The notes: generated by a model not told the origin, from the letters alone. Counted from the first letter of the stretch, positions 8,852 to 18,488 are shown. The stretch is DNA of 64,000 nucleotides from DYFT01 sp041695085 (GCA_041695085.1 JBGFRO010000018.1:62001-126000); one strand, 5' to 3'. Numbers and translations: made by a program.

Positions 8852-10030
8852 TCAAGCGGGAAGCCGACTTTTGAGATTCTGAAGATTGAACGGCCCCTGC
8901 TCTGCAATCAACGCTCGCGCATGATCTACTTGCCCCCACGTATTCCAGAGCAATACACCACGCACGCGTCCATGCTCCAGGTAATACACAACGCCCTCGC
9001 GAAACTCCTCCTCCCAATCCTCAACAACTTCCAGCCGTGCGTCAAGTTCCCCCACGGCTTCGTAGCCAAGGTCGAAGAGGTCGGAATAAAAAAACGGAAG
9101 ATGATGATACGCCACGCGTGCGCCCGCCATATTCTTGCCTGCAACCTCCCCCATGGTGTTGGCATTGTCTTCATGCTCGACGCGGATACGTTTTCCTAAC
9201 GCTGGATTGTAGAAGCTCGCAACATCGCCGGCGGCGTGAACATCAGGATGACTGGTTCTCAGCCATTCATCGACCTGAATGCCATTTTCCAGTTTCAACC
9301 CTGCCGCTTGTGCAAGCTCCATGTTCGGCACAATACCGATACCAGCTACAACGCCATCAACGGAAAGCTCTTTGCCGCTGGTCGTGGTGATGCTCAACTT
9401 TGTTCCGCGTTTGTCGATCGCGGTGACTCCCTCACCGGACATCACCTCGACTCCTTTTGAAGCGTAGTATGAATTCAAGAATGCGGAAAGGCGAGGCGGG
9501 TACACCCGGGAGCCAATACCCGCTTCAGGAAAAATCATCGTCACGTTCTTCTTATGCATTGCAAGCGCTGCGGCAATTTCCGAACCGATAAACCCGCCAC
9601 CGATGACTGCAAACGATTCACCCTCTTGCGCCAGCATGCGCAATTGCTGATAGTCATCTAATGTGCGAAAGTAGATAATCCCCTCGGCATTGAAAGATAG
9701 CCGCCTGACAGTACCACCCGTTGCAAGGAGGAGTTTTTGGAATGAGTAGGAAGTCTCCTTTTCATCGAAGACCCTCTTGTTCTCCAGATCGAGCCGTGTC
9801 GCTTTTGTCGAGGTATGTATCGTGAGATGATCCGTCGGGGTTTTGCGCCAGACGACCTCCAACGACTCGCCTTTCCAGAGTCCCTTCGAGAGCGGAGGAC
9901 GGTTGTATGGGACGTGAGGTTCATCGCTGATGATGCCGATACTCCCCGTTGCATCGACACTCCGGATACCTTTGACGGCTGCGTCGGCAGTCATTCCGCC
10001 GCCGATGATGAGATAGTTGTAGTCGGGCAT
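8852..10030 (-). CDS. AIF-like FAD/NAD(P)H-dependent oxidoreductase
   Basis: The protein has 392 residues from the ATG at 10030, chosen because AGGAGG stands just before it and it leads straight into the FAD-binding fold (Y-L-I-I-G-G-G-M-T-A). An 84-residue open extension upstream has no protein character. A second Rossmann motif (F-A-V-I-G-G-G-F-I-G-S-E-I-A-A) binds NAD(P)H. The A-A-G-D-V-A segment closes the FAD site. The C-terminus (V-E-H-E-D-N-A, F-F-Y-S-D-L-F-D-L-G-Y-E-A-V-G) matches the tail of apoptosis-inducing-factor-like and ferredoxin/rubredoxin-reductase-type enzymes. There is no redox-active CxxC. It is probably a soluble cytoplasmic reductase. The electron partner is unknown and no ferredoxin or rubredoxin gene is adjacent. 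Confidence 0.9.
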   Translation of the reverse strand: MPDYNYLIIGGGMTADAAVKGIRSVDATGSIGIISDEPHVPYNRPPLSKGLWKGESLEVVWRKTPTDHLTIHTSTKATRLDLENKRVFDEKETSYSFQKLLLATGGTVRRLSFNAEGIIYFRTLDDYQQLRMLAQEGESFAVIGGGFIGSEIAAALAMHKKNVTMIFPEAGIGSRVYPPRLSAFLNSYYASKGVEVMSGEGVTAIDKRGTKLSITTTSGKELSVDGVVAGIGIVPNMELAQAAGLKLENGIQVDEWLRTSHPDVHAAGDVASFYNPALGKRIRVEHEDNANTMGEVAGKNMAGARVAYHHLPFFYSDLFDLGYEAVGELDARLEVVEDWEEEFREGVVYYLEHGRVRGVLLWNTWGQVDHARALIAEQGPFNLQNLKSRLPA

Positions 10031-10346
10031 AATTCCTCCTGAGCGATTGCCGAACAGTTGACGAGATGGTGGGAAAAAACCCATATTGCCAACGCGCTGG
10101 CGGAAGAGAAAATTCCCGCGGGGCGGTGGTACGGTTGACGGTGCCGATCTGAGAGAGGACGTTCGCTTCGATTCACTAGAGACCGGGATGCGTATGCAAT
10201 CGAGATCACGCTTCCGTACGATGCCCGCTTCTTCGTGAGTCATTTGGCCAATCGTCCAGCGAAGACTCCGCGCCGAGGGCAATTGTCCACCAATTCGATA
10301 ATTACAGGACGAGTAAGAATAAGAAATAGGAGATGGAGTCCACCTT

Positions 10347-10381
10347 CTGAAAAGAAGCCGGGGGTGGGCTTCATCTTTCAG
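10347..10381 (-). terminator. Rho-independent terminator of the protease gene
   Basis: On the minus strand CTGAAAGATGAAGCC, a short C-rich loop and GGCTTCTTTTCAG form an extended stem whose 3' side contains TTTT. It begins 24 bp after the protease stop codon. The rest of 10031-10404 has no convincing gene. Confidence 0.6.
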
Positions 10382-10404
10382 TGCCTCGTCCGATGAGCAC
10401 GTCC

Positions 10405-11442
10405 TTAAGAGAAAGGTAACTCTGCGGGGATCACTCTCACACTCAGCCTCTTTTCAGAGCGGAGAATCGAGATTGCAATTTCACGCCCGATAACATCGCT
10501 TGAAAGTAAACGGTGCAGATCATCAATACTCTCCACGCGCTTTCCATCGAACTCGACAATGACATCTCCCTCCTTGATCCCACCTTTTGCTCCGGGTCCG
10601 GAGGATTCAAGATGAGCCACCAGTACGCCACGGCCGCCGGACAACTGATGCTTCCTCACCGCTTCGCGCGGCAGGTCGACTACCTGACCACCGATTCCCA
10701 AATACGCGCGTGATACCCTTCCGTCTTTGATGAGCTTTGCCGCAATGAGTTTTGCCGTATTGATGGGAATTGAAAAACAAATCCCTTGCGCCCATGGAAT
10801 CATAGCGGTGTTGATGCCGATGACTTCACCCCTCGAGTTCACGAGAGGACCGCCGGAATTGCCGGGATTCAACGCGGCATCAGTCTGAATCACGTTATCA
10901 ATCAATCTTCCGCCGTTCGCGCGCAAAGAGCGGCCCAGCGCACTTACGACACCAGTCGTAACGGAGGCTTGGAAACCGAACGGATTGCCAAGCGCAATTA
11001 CAAGCTGTCCGATGCGGATAGCCTGTGAATCACCAAGTGTTGCGGTAGGCAGATTTTGGCCGTTGATGCGAACGACGGCAAGATCGGTAAACGGATCGTC
11101 ACCGATGAGCTCACCATGGAATTCTCGTCCGTCATTGAGAACAACGTTGATGCTGGCTGCACCGTGAACAACGTGACTGTTCGTGAGTACAAATCCGTCA
11201 GGCGTAAAGATGAGGCCCGATCCGCTGCCTGTCGGCTGGTCTTCGTGCCAGCGACCTCGTCGATAGCCGCGACGCTTGTGATGCGTTACGTCGATTTTTA
11301 CCACAGCAGGTGAGACCTGCTCAACAACCTTGATCACCGCCCGCGAGTAGGCATCGAAAATCTCGATGTCGCCGTTGGGCTGGTTCTCAGATCTCGCAGA
11401 TAGGTTCATACCGGTAACCGAAATTGGAATAATGTTGTGCAT
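10405..11442 (-). CDS. HtrA/DegP-like serine protease (S1C) with one PDZ domain
   Basis: The 345-residue protein has a trypsin-like fold with the full catalytic triad: H90 in L-T-N-S-H-V-V, D120 in F-T-D-L-A-V and S196 in N-P-G-N-S-G-G-P. A single PDZ domain follows at about 245-340 (G-V-L-V-A-H-L, G-G-I-K-E-G-D-V-I-V-E-F-D-G). Family members are quality-control or regulated proteases and usually work in the periplasm. Here the N-terminus (M-H-N-I-I-P-I-S-V-T-G-M-N) shows no signal peptide or membrane anchor, so the product looks cytoplasmic unless the start is misplaced. A weak GAGAAG element precedes the ATG. A terminator follows at 10347-10381. Confidence 0.92.
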   Translation of the reverse strand: MHNIIPISVTGMNLSARSENQPNGDIEIFDAYSRAVIKVVEQVSPAVVKIDVTHHKRRGYRRGRWHEDQPTGSGSGLIFTPDGFVLTNSHVVHGAASINVVLNDGREFHGELIGDDPFTDLAVVRINGQNLPTATLGDSQAIRIGQLVIALGNPFGFQASVTTGVVSALGRSLRANGGRLIDNVIQTDAALNPGNSGGPLVNSRGEVIGINTAMIPWAQGICFSIPINTAKLIAAKLIKDGRVSRAYLGIGGQVVDLPREAVRKHQLSGGRGVLVAHLESSGPGAKGGIKEGDVIVEFDGKRVESIDDLHRLLSSDVIGREIAISILRSEKRLSVRVIPAELPFS

Positions 11443-11874
11443 TGTTTCTTCTCAATGCAAATACCGTGGGGCACTATTTCCCTCATCTGTAGAGGAGTGC
11501 AACATCCACGTCGATTCTCATGACCTCAACAACCTCATTGCATCGCTGGATGACCGTTGCTGCCGGGATGACCACTTCTGTTTCAACCGCCTGCTGGATA
11601 GAGGCATTACGGTCATCAGATGTTTCCAGCAAGTTCGTCACCGTGCTCAATGGAGCCTTTAGGAGATAAGACGTCGGAAGAAGGGAGATATCGTCTGTAA
11701 AACGAAGAAGTAGGGGAAAAAGTGCCGGAGAACAACAATCAGAGCCGGCGGGCTCATGGCTCGTCGGCGTCGGACTCAAACGACTCGGGGGGTTTGGCGA
11801 CGAGCTGCTCGTTTGCTGAGTATCCTTTTGCTTGTGAGCGTTCAGAGGGAATTTTTCTTAGCTTAGGAAACACA
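11443..11874. other. Gene-free stretch between divergent genes
   Basis: I see no recognisable gene, RNA or repeat here. A 98-codon minus-strand frame (11483-11779) lacks any domain signature and sits where promoters for the two diverging genes are expected, so I do not annotate it as a gene. Confidence 0.5.
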
Positions 11875-11903
11875 TTGAAAAGTCATTGGAATTTGGGTAT
11901 CAT
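11875..11903 (+). promoter_or_regulatory. Sigma-70-like promoter of the first propeller kinase
   Basis: TTGAAA (11875-11880) and TATCAT (11898-11903) are separated by 17 nt. Transcription would start near 11911, about 19 nt before the ATG at 11930. This argues against an upstream TTG start at 11903, which would lie inside the promoter. Confidence 0.65.
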
Positions 11904-11929
11904 TGTTTTCAGGTGAGCTCCTGCTTAAA

Positions 11930-14900
11930 ATGAAATTTTCTTCTAGACCCGAGATCTTCGTTCTCCTCGTTCTCCTTCCACGCATGCTTTTTGCACAGAG
12001 TGCGTCAGGGCCTCTCCACGTTGCCTCGGTTAAGGAATTTGTCATCGATCATTGGGGAATGGAACAGGGCCTGCCACAGAATTCGGTGAACTCGATTTGC
12101 CAGACACGGGATGGTTACCTCTGGCTCGCGACGTTCGGTGGATTGGTTCGATTTGATGGTGTGCAGTTCACGGTCTTCGACCGCTTCAATACCCCGGGGA
12201 TGAAAGCCGATCGGTGCCTCGCCCTCTACGAAGATAGCAAGGGTCGCCTCTGGATCGGCACAGAAAACGGGCTTGTCCTTTACGCGAACGGTACGTTCAA
12301 AACATATCAGGGGGCGGATGGATTGCCATCTGAGATTGTAGGAAAAATCTTAGAAGACAAGCAGGGTGTTATCTGGGCTCTCTCCACCAAATTGCCGGCG
12401 TACTTTCGCGATAACCGATTCCATTCCATTACCCCTGTGCAATCTGGGTTCGGCAAAGAGCAGTTGCTCCTTGATGAGGATTCATTCTTGACGTGGGGGG
12501 GATCGCGGATTTTCGCCATCAAGGACAATTCGGCCTTTGTTGTCCTGGAACCGAAGGACTTTGAACGCTTGGGAGGTGAACTCAGCGACCTCGAGAAAGA
12601 TCGCCAAGGCGCGCTCTGGCTCGCCCTCAGTCCCGGCGGTGTCCTTCGATTTACTCCCGGCCAACTCAAACGATTTCAGACGGAGAACGGTCTGGCGTCC
12701 CGCTACGCAAAAAGTTTCTTTGTCGAATCGAATGATGACGTTTGGGTAGCCACCCACGAGGGCCTTTCCCTCATTTCTAAAGATACTGTCATATCCATCC
12801 GTCGCGGAGACGGGTTGACCGACGACCAGGTGAAATCCGTGATGAGAGACCGTGAGGGAAATATCTGGGTTGGGACCTCGACAGGAGGCCTCCACCGGGT
12901 AAGAAAGACGCTCTTCAAAGTGTTGGGCCGGGAACAAGGACTTTCAACAGAAGCAATTCTTTCAATGTGTCAGCGTCACGACGGCTCGATATTGGTTGGA
13001 ACAAACTGCGGCGGTTTGTACGAAATCCGGAACGGCCGTGTCGAGTTCTCAAAACTCAACAGGTTGACAAAAAATATGTGCAATTGGTCCGTGTTCGAGG
13101 ACAGCAGGGGACGAATCTGGCTCGACGCCGAACGGCTCGTGATGATCGAGCAGGGCAAAGCAACGACGTTCGAGGATATACACGAACGGGTATTTGCTCT
13201 TTATGAAGATCGCAGGAAACGCATATGGGCCGGAACGATCAATGGGCTTTTCTCTCTCACGGAGGAGAATGGCCAACGATGGAGAAAGATCCATGGACTC
13301 TCCAACAACGACGTTCGGGCTCTTCACGAAGACCGCGATGGGAACCTGTGGATTGGCACTGTAGGAGGACTTAACAAGATTACACGTGATTCGGTCATTT
13401 CGTTCACTGCGATTCCCGGCCTCGCAAGTCACTATTTCCGATCGATCCACGAGAGTGCCGACGGGACACTCTGGTTCGGCACCTACGGCGGCGGCATCGT
13501 TCGATTGAAAAACGGCCGCTTCTCCGTCATCACGACACAGGAAGGTCTGTTCGACAACATCGTCTCACACATCGTTGAAGACCAGTTCGGGACTTTTTGG
13601 ATGGGGTGCAATCGCGGTATCTTCCGTGCCTCGCGTGAGATGCTTGATCGTGTGGCCGACGGAGAAATTCAAGCTGTGCAAGTGCGGTCGTTCGGACAAG
13701 CCGACGGGCTGAAGAACGTGGAGACCAACGGCGGTTTCCAGCCCAATGTGATCTTGGCCCCCGATGGGAGGATCTTTTTCCCCACGATTGAAGGAGTGGC
13801 AATCGTCAATCCAAGCGACATACAAACCAATACTCTCGCTCCCAGCGTCCTTATCGAAAGCATACGGACGGCCAGAGGGCTCTTCCACCCGGATGCCGTA
13901 TCCGACATAGCATATGAAGATGCAAACATTGAAATACAGTACACGGCATTGAGTTTCGTAAATCCTCAGAAGGTTCATTTCAAATACCGATTGGGTGGGG
14001 AGAATGATCCGTGGATCCAGGCAGGAACGCGAAGATCGGCCTTTTACACGAAGGTCTCCCCCGGAACATACACATTTCACGTTGCCGCAAGCAACAACGA
14101 TGAGATCTGGAACGAAGAAGGGGCAAAGATAACGCTGACCGTCCTACCTCCCTACTGGATGACGTGGTGGTTCCGCACCGGTGTCGGAGCCACCGTGCTG
14201 ATCCTTGTCGCTTTCATCATTCAAAAAAGAATCGCTTCTCTGAAAAAAGCGAGACGATCGCAAGAAGAAATTTCGCGTCTGCTTATTGAGAATCAGGAAC
14301 AGGAACGAACCCGCATCGCTCGTGAAATGCACGACAGTTTAGGGCAGGAACTCCTCCTGATCAAAAACAGAGCACTGTTGGGGACACAGAGTAATGATGA
14401 AAAAGCACGCCGTCAGTTTGAACAGATTTCGACCTCGGTATCGACTGTGCTGAAATCCGTTCGCCAGCTTTCGCACGATCTCCGTCCTCCGGAACTCGAC
14501 CAGCTCGGACTCACCGAAACACTGCGCTCGCTTTATGAATCGATGCAGGACTCGACAAGCATGACCGTACGTGCTCACTTGGCGAATATCGATGGCCTCT
14601 TCCCGAAAGAATCCGAGATTAATGTCGTGAGAATTGTGCAAGAAGGGTTGAATAACACTTTGAAACATTCAGCCGCCACCGAAGTATCGTTGAAGATCTC
14701 GATTCATAATCGAGTCGTGATGATCCTTCTGCACGATAACGGGAAGGGATTCGACACAAAAGAGGTGAACAGGCGACAACCGGCAGGAATCGGACTGACC
14801 AACATCAAGGAGCGAGTCAGGATTCTGGGGGGAACGATTAAAATCGAGTCGTCTCCCATAAATGGAACAGCAGTAGAGATTCAGATCCCAATCGACTCCA

Positions 14901-14932
14901 CTCGTTCTCCGGATATCCGACAACGTCATTGA
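11930..14932 (+). CDS. Two-component sensor: beta-propeller, Y_Y_Y domain, HisKA_3 histidine kinase
   Basis: This 1,000-residue inner-membrane sensor kinase starts at an ATG that opens into a signal peptide (F-V-L-L-V-L-L-P-R-M-L-F-A-Q). About 14 Reg_prop blades follow (repeated L-W-I-G-T/W-V-G-T and G-L-P/G-L-S motifs) up to about residue 620, then a Y_Y_Y-type beta-sandwich at about 640-740. A transmembrane helix comes next (T-G-V-G-A-T-V-L-I-L-V-A-F-I-I). The dimerisation domain carries the phospho-acceptor H801 in A-R-E-M-H-D-S-L-G-Q. The ATPase domain has an N box (V-Q-E-G-L-N-N-T-L-K-H-S) and D-N-G-K-G-F. There is no fused regulator. The LuxR-type response regulator at 15070, 137 bp downstream, is the obvious partner. 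Confidence 0.93.
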   Translation: MKFSSRPEIFVLLVLLPRMLFAQSASGPLHVASVKEFVIDHWGMEQGLPQNSVNSICQTRDGYLWLATFGGLVRFDGVQFTVFDRFNTPGMKADRCLALYEDSKGRLWIGTENGLVLYANGTFKTYQGADGLPSEIVGKILEDKQGVIWALSTKLPAYFRDNRFHSITPVQSGFGKEQLLLDEDSFLTWGGSRIFAIKDNSAFVVLEPKDFERLGGELSDLEKDRQGALWLALSPGGVLRFTPGQLKRFQTENGLASRYAKSFFVESNDDVWVATHEGLSLISKDTVISIRRGDGLTDDQVKSVMRDREGNIWVGTSTGGLHRVRKTLFKVLGREQGLSTEAILSMCQRHDGSILVGTNCGGLYEIRNGRVEFSKLNRLTKNMCNWSVFEDSRGRIWLDAERLVMIEQGKATTFEDIHERVFALYEDRRKRIWAGTINGLFSLTEENGQRWRKIHGLSNNDVRALHEDRDGNLWIGTVGGLNKITRDSVISFTAIPGLASHYFRSIHESADGTLWFGTYGGGIVRLKNGRFSVITTQEGLFDNIVSHIVEDQFGTFWMGCNRGIFRASREMLDRVADGEIQAVQVRSFGQADGLKNVETNGGFQPNVILAPDGRIFFPTIEGVAIVNPSDIQTNTLAPSVLIESIRTARGLFHPDAVSDIAYEDANIEIQYTALSFVNPQKVHFKYRLGGENDPWIQAGTRRSAFYTKVSPGTYTFHVAASNNDEIWNEEGAKITLTVLPPYWMTWWFRTGVGATVLILVAFIIQKRIASLKKARRSQEEISRLLIENQEQERTRIAREMHDSLGQELLLIKNRALLGTQSNDEKARRQFEQISTSVSTVLKSVRQLSHDLRPPELDQLGLTETLRSLYESMQDSTSMTVRAHLANIDGLFPKESEINVVRIVQEGLNNTLKHSAATEVSLKISIHNRVVMILLHDNGKGFDTKEVNRRQPAGIGLTNIKERVRILGGTIKIESSPINGTAVEIQIPIDSTRSPDIRQRH

Positions 14933-15069
14933 CCGGGATTTCCAAGCAAACGCAGGAACATCATTGATACCAGCTTTCGCTTCCCCAAAATCAACTTCGG
15001 CGCGCCGGTTTCTTGCGGTTCGCGACGAAGTAGAAAGAGAAGATCGGTTTTTCTTTTCAGGAATTTGAC

Positions 15070-15726
15070 ATGAGCTCAGAACACACGACAACCCTTCTGC
15101 TTGCAGACGATCACCCGCTCATGCGCAAGGGACTGAAGGAAGTGATCGAAGAAGACGGACGATACACCATCGTTGCCGAAGCGGGAGATGGGGAGCAAGC
15201 ACTCGAGCTCATCCTACGGCATCAACCCTCCATCGCCATTCTGGACATCGACATGCCCCGCCTGGGAGGTCTGGAATTGGCCAAAACCGTCCTTTCGAAA
15301 AGAATCCCTGTCGAACTCATTATTCTCACCATGCACGACAGGCAAACCGTTTTCAATCGAGCAATGGATCTGGGTGTGTTAGGCTATGTTGTCAAGGATA
15401 GCGCGTTAACGGACATTCTCGATGCAATTACTTCAGTCGCTTCCGGAAAACCCTACATCAGTCCATCTCTCTCCGGTCTTCTTCTCAAGCGATCGCATTC
15501 TGCCGATGTCGCAGACTCCTCCTTGATCATGTCTCTCCTGACGCCGACGGAAAGGAAGATCCTAAGATTGATTGCAGAAGAAAAGACGACGAAAGAGATC
15601 GCCGATCAACTTTTTGTGAGTGTTCGAACGATTGATACACATCGCGCGCATATCTGCTCGAAACTTGATCTTCATGGTCCCACAGCGCTCCTGCGGTTTG
15701 CGCTTGAGAATAAGTCGAGGATCTAG
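15070..15726 (+). CDS. NarL/FixJ-type response regulator (receiver plus LuxR HTH)
   Basis: The 218-residue regulator has a receiver domain at about 5-125, with the acidic pair in L-A-D-D-H-P and phospho-acceptor D59 in I-L-D-I-D-M-P. The switch lysine lies in Y-V-V-K-D-S. A LuxR-type helix-turn-helix occupies about 150-210 (L-T-P-T-E-R-K-I-L, T-T-K-E-I-A-D-Q-L-F-V-S-V-R-T-I-D-T-H). It should act on DNA after phosphorylation by the propeller kinase encoded just upstream. Likely targets include the nearby exported-protein gene at 16409, but this is inference from position. Confidence 0.95.
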   Translation: MSSEHTTTLLLADDHPLMRKGLKEVIEEDGRYTIVAEAGDGEQALELILRHQPSIAILDIDMPRLGGLELAKTVLSKRIPVELIILTMHDRQTVFNRAMDLGVLGYVVKDSALTDILDAITSVASGKPYISPSLSGLLLKRSHSADVADSSLIMSLLTPTERKILRLIAEEKTTKEIADQLFVSVRTIDTHRAHICSKLDLHGPTALLRFALENKSRI

Positions 15727-15850
15727 ATCTCAGTCCGGCATGCTTCTCTGCACAAGCAGTTCCTCACCCCAATCTTTCGCTTTTTGATCGATCCCCCTCC
15801 ATAATCCCGACATACGTACCATTACCGATAAAAATACGTAGCGTTACGGA

Positions 15851-15880
15851 TTGAACAAGCCCCTCTTTCTGCGTTAACTA
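15851..15880 (+). promoter_or_regulatory. Candidate promoter before the single-domain receiver gene
   Basis: TTGAAC (15851-15856) and TAACTA (15875-15880) are spaced by 18 nt. Just upstream, around 15813-15842, two TACGTA-like hexamers flank an AT-rich stretch, a layout seen in binding sites of LuxR-type regulators. No direct proof is possible from sequence. Confidence 0.35.
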
Positions 15881-15958
15881 TTCCCATTGAAATGTGTCGA
15901 TCCGCGGAGCTGCGCGGGTGTGAATCACGACCGTGATCCTTGACCTGATTTTCAAACG

Positions 15959-16321
15959 ATGGTTCTTTTTTTCGTGAACGTGACTATTCTGATCGTTGAT
16001 GACAACGCCGCAATGAGGGAGGCGATCAAATCGACCGTCTGTTCGGAGACCGATACAATCATCGAGCGTGCAGACGGCAACGAAGCTCTCGAGGCATATA
16101 CACAACACCGGCCGGATTATGTGTTGATGGACATCCGGATGAAACAGACCGATGGAATCACCGCGACGGCACAAATCCTCGCATTTGACCCCGGTGCGAA
16201 GGTCATCATCGTTACCGATTTCGGCAGTTTATCCTTTCGACACGCCGCCGAGAAGGCAGGCGCGATCGGGTTTGTGCTCAAAGAACAGCTCCCTGACCTA
16301 AGGCGGATTCTTCGTCGGTGA
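15959..16321 (+). CDS. Stand-alone response regulator receiver protein
   Basis: The 120-residue protein consists of one receiver domain only: acidic pair in L-I-V-D-D-N, phospho-acceptor D58 in V-L-M-D-I-R-M, and lysine in F-V-L-K-E-Q. No output domain follows before the stop. The exact start is uncertain. No good ribosome-binding site precedes the ATG, and a GTG at 15980 would begin closer to the domain. Such proteins act by protein contact or as phosphate sinks. It lies between a kinase/regulator pair and a type IX-sorted protein gene. Confidence 0.82.
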   Translation: MVLFFVNVTILIVDDNAAMREAIKSTVCSETDTIIERADGNEALEAYTQHRPDYVLMDIRMKQTDGITATAQILAFDPGAKVIIVTDFGSLSFRHAAEKAGAIGFVLKEQLPDLRRILRR

Positions 16322-16408
16322 TGAAGAACCAGAAACCCAGAGCTTGAATCGATACCCTCTATGTCTAACTCTAATTCACCATTCTTAACCATATCACGGG
16401 AGGTAAGC

Positions 16409-18136
16409 ATGAAACGAACACTACTCACCAGTCTGCTCCTGCTAACGGGGTTGTTGTTGATCTCAACCCCTCTTCGGGCGCAGAAAACACTCAAAACTCT
16501 CACAATCCTCGGCGCCTATGGAAATCAAGGGGATGTACATCCATATACTGAGGCTTCGCGCGACGGGGGTCAGACGTGGGGACGTGCGTATTTGACGGGT
16601 TGGCATCCGTGGGGCTTCGCTCCCGGAACGAACTCGTGGGTCAATTTCGATCCAAATCCTTACGTGGGATTGAACTCCGTAACCGACTATCGCATAACAT
16701 TCTATATTCCACCCGATTTTGAAGATCCCACAATGAATTTTGTTGTGAAAGCAGACAATCGGGCGCGGTTGACCATCAACGGCGTCTTCATTGCCGAGTT
16801 CGATGGTGAAAACACGGGAGCCGCCGGCGACCTTACTTTGGCTCAGGCTCTCCGTTCCGGCTATAATGAGATTACGATTCGGCTCACCGACTGGGGAGGC
16901 ATCGTTGGGCTCAATTACCGAGTAGACATTTCGATGTACTCTGCATACGAACCCTCCATCACTCCGCCCAGCATTCAACCGAATCAGCCACCCGTTGCCG
17001 TAGCAGGCGCCGATCAGTCGTTCACCTGTGTGGTGGGATCGGCAAATGTCACACTCAATGGCTCCGGCTCAAGCGACCCGGACGGCAATCCGTTGGTTTA
17101 TAGCTGGTCCCTTGGAACCTCTGTCGTATCAACTGATGCGTCCTTTACAACTTCGCTGGGGAACGGTACGTATACCTTCACCCTAACAGTTTCCGACGGC
17201 AGAGCTCAGTCGACAGACGAGGTGACGGTGACGGTTGAGACCGATCAAACCCCGCCTCTTTTGACCGTACCCGATAATCTCGTCGTTTCTGCCAATACTG
17301 CCGGCGGCTATTCCGGACCCATAGGCACTGCCACTGCAGAAGATGCGTGTGGACAGCCGGTGACGATTACCTCCGATGCACCGTCGGTCTTTCCTTTGGG
17401 AGAGACAAGCGTACATTACTCGGCAGTAGACGTTGCTGGAAATGTTGCAACTGGCGTTCAGAAAGTCACTGTCAAACCGTACCCCATCATTGTCGACATC
17501 AAGCCGGGCTCGTCTACGAACGTCGTGAACTTCAGGAACAGGGGGGTTGTCCCTGTTGCGGTGCTGACGACTGCCGATTTCGACGCAACGACGCTCAACG
17601 TCGCCTCCTTGAAGTTCGGTCCTGGTGGAGCGACCGAAGCTCACGGCAGAGGGCATTTTGAGGATGTCGATGGAGACGGCGATATCGACCTGATGTTGCA
17701 TTTTAACACGCAGGCAACCGGTCTCACCAACAGCGATGGCTCGGCAACACTGGTCGGAACGACTCGCTCCGGCATTCCAGTAGCCGGCAGTGACGTGCTG
17801 AACGTCGGACGAAGATGGAGCAATGGGTCATCAACAGAAGAAGCGCTGCCGGACCGCGTGAGCAGTCTCCCGCAGCAATTCAACCTTGAACAGAACTATC
17901 CGAATCCGTTCAACCCGACAACCTCGATTGCCTACGAGCTTCCTGAGCCGACGAGAGTGCGACTCAGCGTCTTCGATATGCTCGGACGGGAAGTAGCTGT
18001 CCTGGTGGACGGAGAACGAGCCGCTGGGCGTCACGCCGTCACATTTAATGCTGATGGTCTGACAAGCGGCATCTACATTTACAGAATCCACGCCGGTACG
18101 TTTACCCAGACGAAGAAAGTTATGTTGATGAAGTAG
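16409..18136 (+). CDS. Type IX-sorted exported protein with PKD and HYR domains
   Basis: The protein has 575 residues from the ATG at 16409, preceded by GGGAGGT and opening into a signal peptide (T-L-L-T-S-L-L-L-L-T-G-L-L-L-I). Residues about 25-190 form a lectin-like beta-sandwich rich in W, G and N. A PKD domain follows (P-P-V-A-V-A-G-A-D-Q, D-G-N-P-L-V-Y-S-W), then an HYR domain (D-Q-T-P-P-L-L-T-V-P) and a region with an acidic D-V-D-G-D-G-D-I-D calcium-loop-like segment. The C-terminus is the type IX sorting domain (Q-N-Y-P-N-P-F-N-P-T-T, K-K-V-M-L-M-K). It is probably a secreted or surface adhesive/binding protein. No enzyme motif is seen. It sits between two propeller-kinase modules. 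Confidence 0.88.
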   Translation: MKRTLLTSLLLLTGLLLISTPLRAQKTLKTLTILGAYGNQGDVHPYTEASRDGGQTWGRAYLTGWHPWGFAPGTNSWVNFDPNPYVGLNSVTDYRITFYIPPDFEDPTMNFVVKADNRARLTINGVFIAEFDGENTGAAGDLTLAQALRSGYNEITIRLTDWGGIVGLNYRVDISMYSAYEPSITPPSIQPNQPPVAVAGADQSFTCVVGSANVTLNGSGSSDPDGNPLVYSWSLGTSVVSTDASFTTSLGNGTYTFTLTVSDGRAQSTDEVTVTVETDQTPPLLTVPDNLVVSANTAGGYSGPIGTATAEDACGQPVTITSDAPSVFPLGETSVHYSAVDVAGNVATGVQKVTVKPYPIIVDIKPGSSTNVVNFRNRGVVPVAVLTTADFDATTLNVASLKFGPGGATEAHGRGHFEDVDGDGDIDLMLHFNTQATGLTNSDGSATLVGTTRSGIPVAGSDVLNVGRRWSNGSSTEEALPDRVSSLPQQFNLEQNYPNPFNPTTSIAYELPEPTRVRLSVFDMLGREVAVLVDGERAAGRHAVTFNADGLTSGIYIYRIHAGTFTQTKKVMLMK

Positions 18137-18142
18137 GAAGGA

Positions 18143-18198
18143 AAGCCAATGGAGTCCGCTTCCATTCAATCATCCGGAAGTGGACTCCATATTGGCTT
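18143..18198. repeat. Long imperfect hairpin after the PKD-protein gene
   Basis: AAGCCAATGGAGTCC followed by CTTCC pairs with GGAAG and GGACTCCA...TTGGCTT downstream, giving a stem of about 20 bp with small bulges. It begins 7 bp after the stop codon, so it may end or stabilise the transcript. There is no T-run. The rest of 18137-18687 holds a dispersed repeat and a candidate promoter but no gene. Confidence 0.65.
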
Positions 18199-18452
18199 GA
18201 TTCTGCAGTTGTTTGTCGTTTCGAAGAGCGCGTCAAACATCGTAGCCCTCACCTCGCCACCAGAGATCACCACAAACCTCCTCCTCACTATAACCTTCAT
18301 AGATCGTTCCAAGCGGTATACACTCTTCCGGCGATCTCTGCTTGTTCTGAGTCGGCCCTCAACGTGCGTTCCATTCTTGGCGCACTCCCGTCTCACGTCC
18401 ATCACCTTCTTCCGCAGATGCGCCAAGAATTGTGGGTGGTGCGGAGGAAGAG

Positions 18453-18488
18453 CCATCGCGTGCGTTTGATTTCGGCACGTTTTCTTTT
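18453..18488 (-). repeat. Dispersed intergenic repeat, copy B
   Basis: Read on the minus strand this is AAAAGAAAAC, two bases, GCCGAAATCAAACGCACG and GATGG, nearly identical to 3587-3623. Orientation is opposite to copy A. Both lie in gene-free stretches. Confidence 0.7.

Noticed and set aside
8607..9017. 136-codon minus-strand frame between the decayed kinase and the flavoprotein
   Set aside because: It mostly reads the flavoprotein gene in the wrong frame and shows no kinase N box or other domain.
10031..10282. N-terminal extension of the AIF-like oxidoreductase
   Set aside because: The 84 extra residues are basic and low in complexity, and the strong AGGAGG lies at the internal ATG just before the FAD-binding motif.
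11483..11779. 98-codon minus-strand frame upstream of the HtrA-like gene
   Set aside because: No domain, signal peptide or ribosome-binding site was recognised. It lies in the space between divergent promoters.
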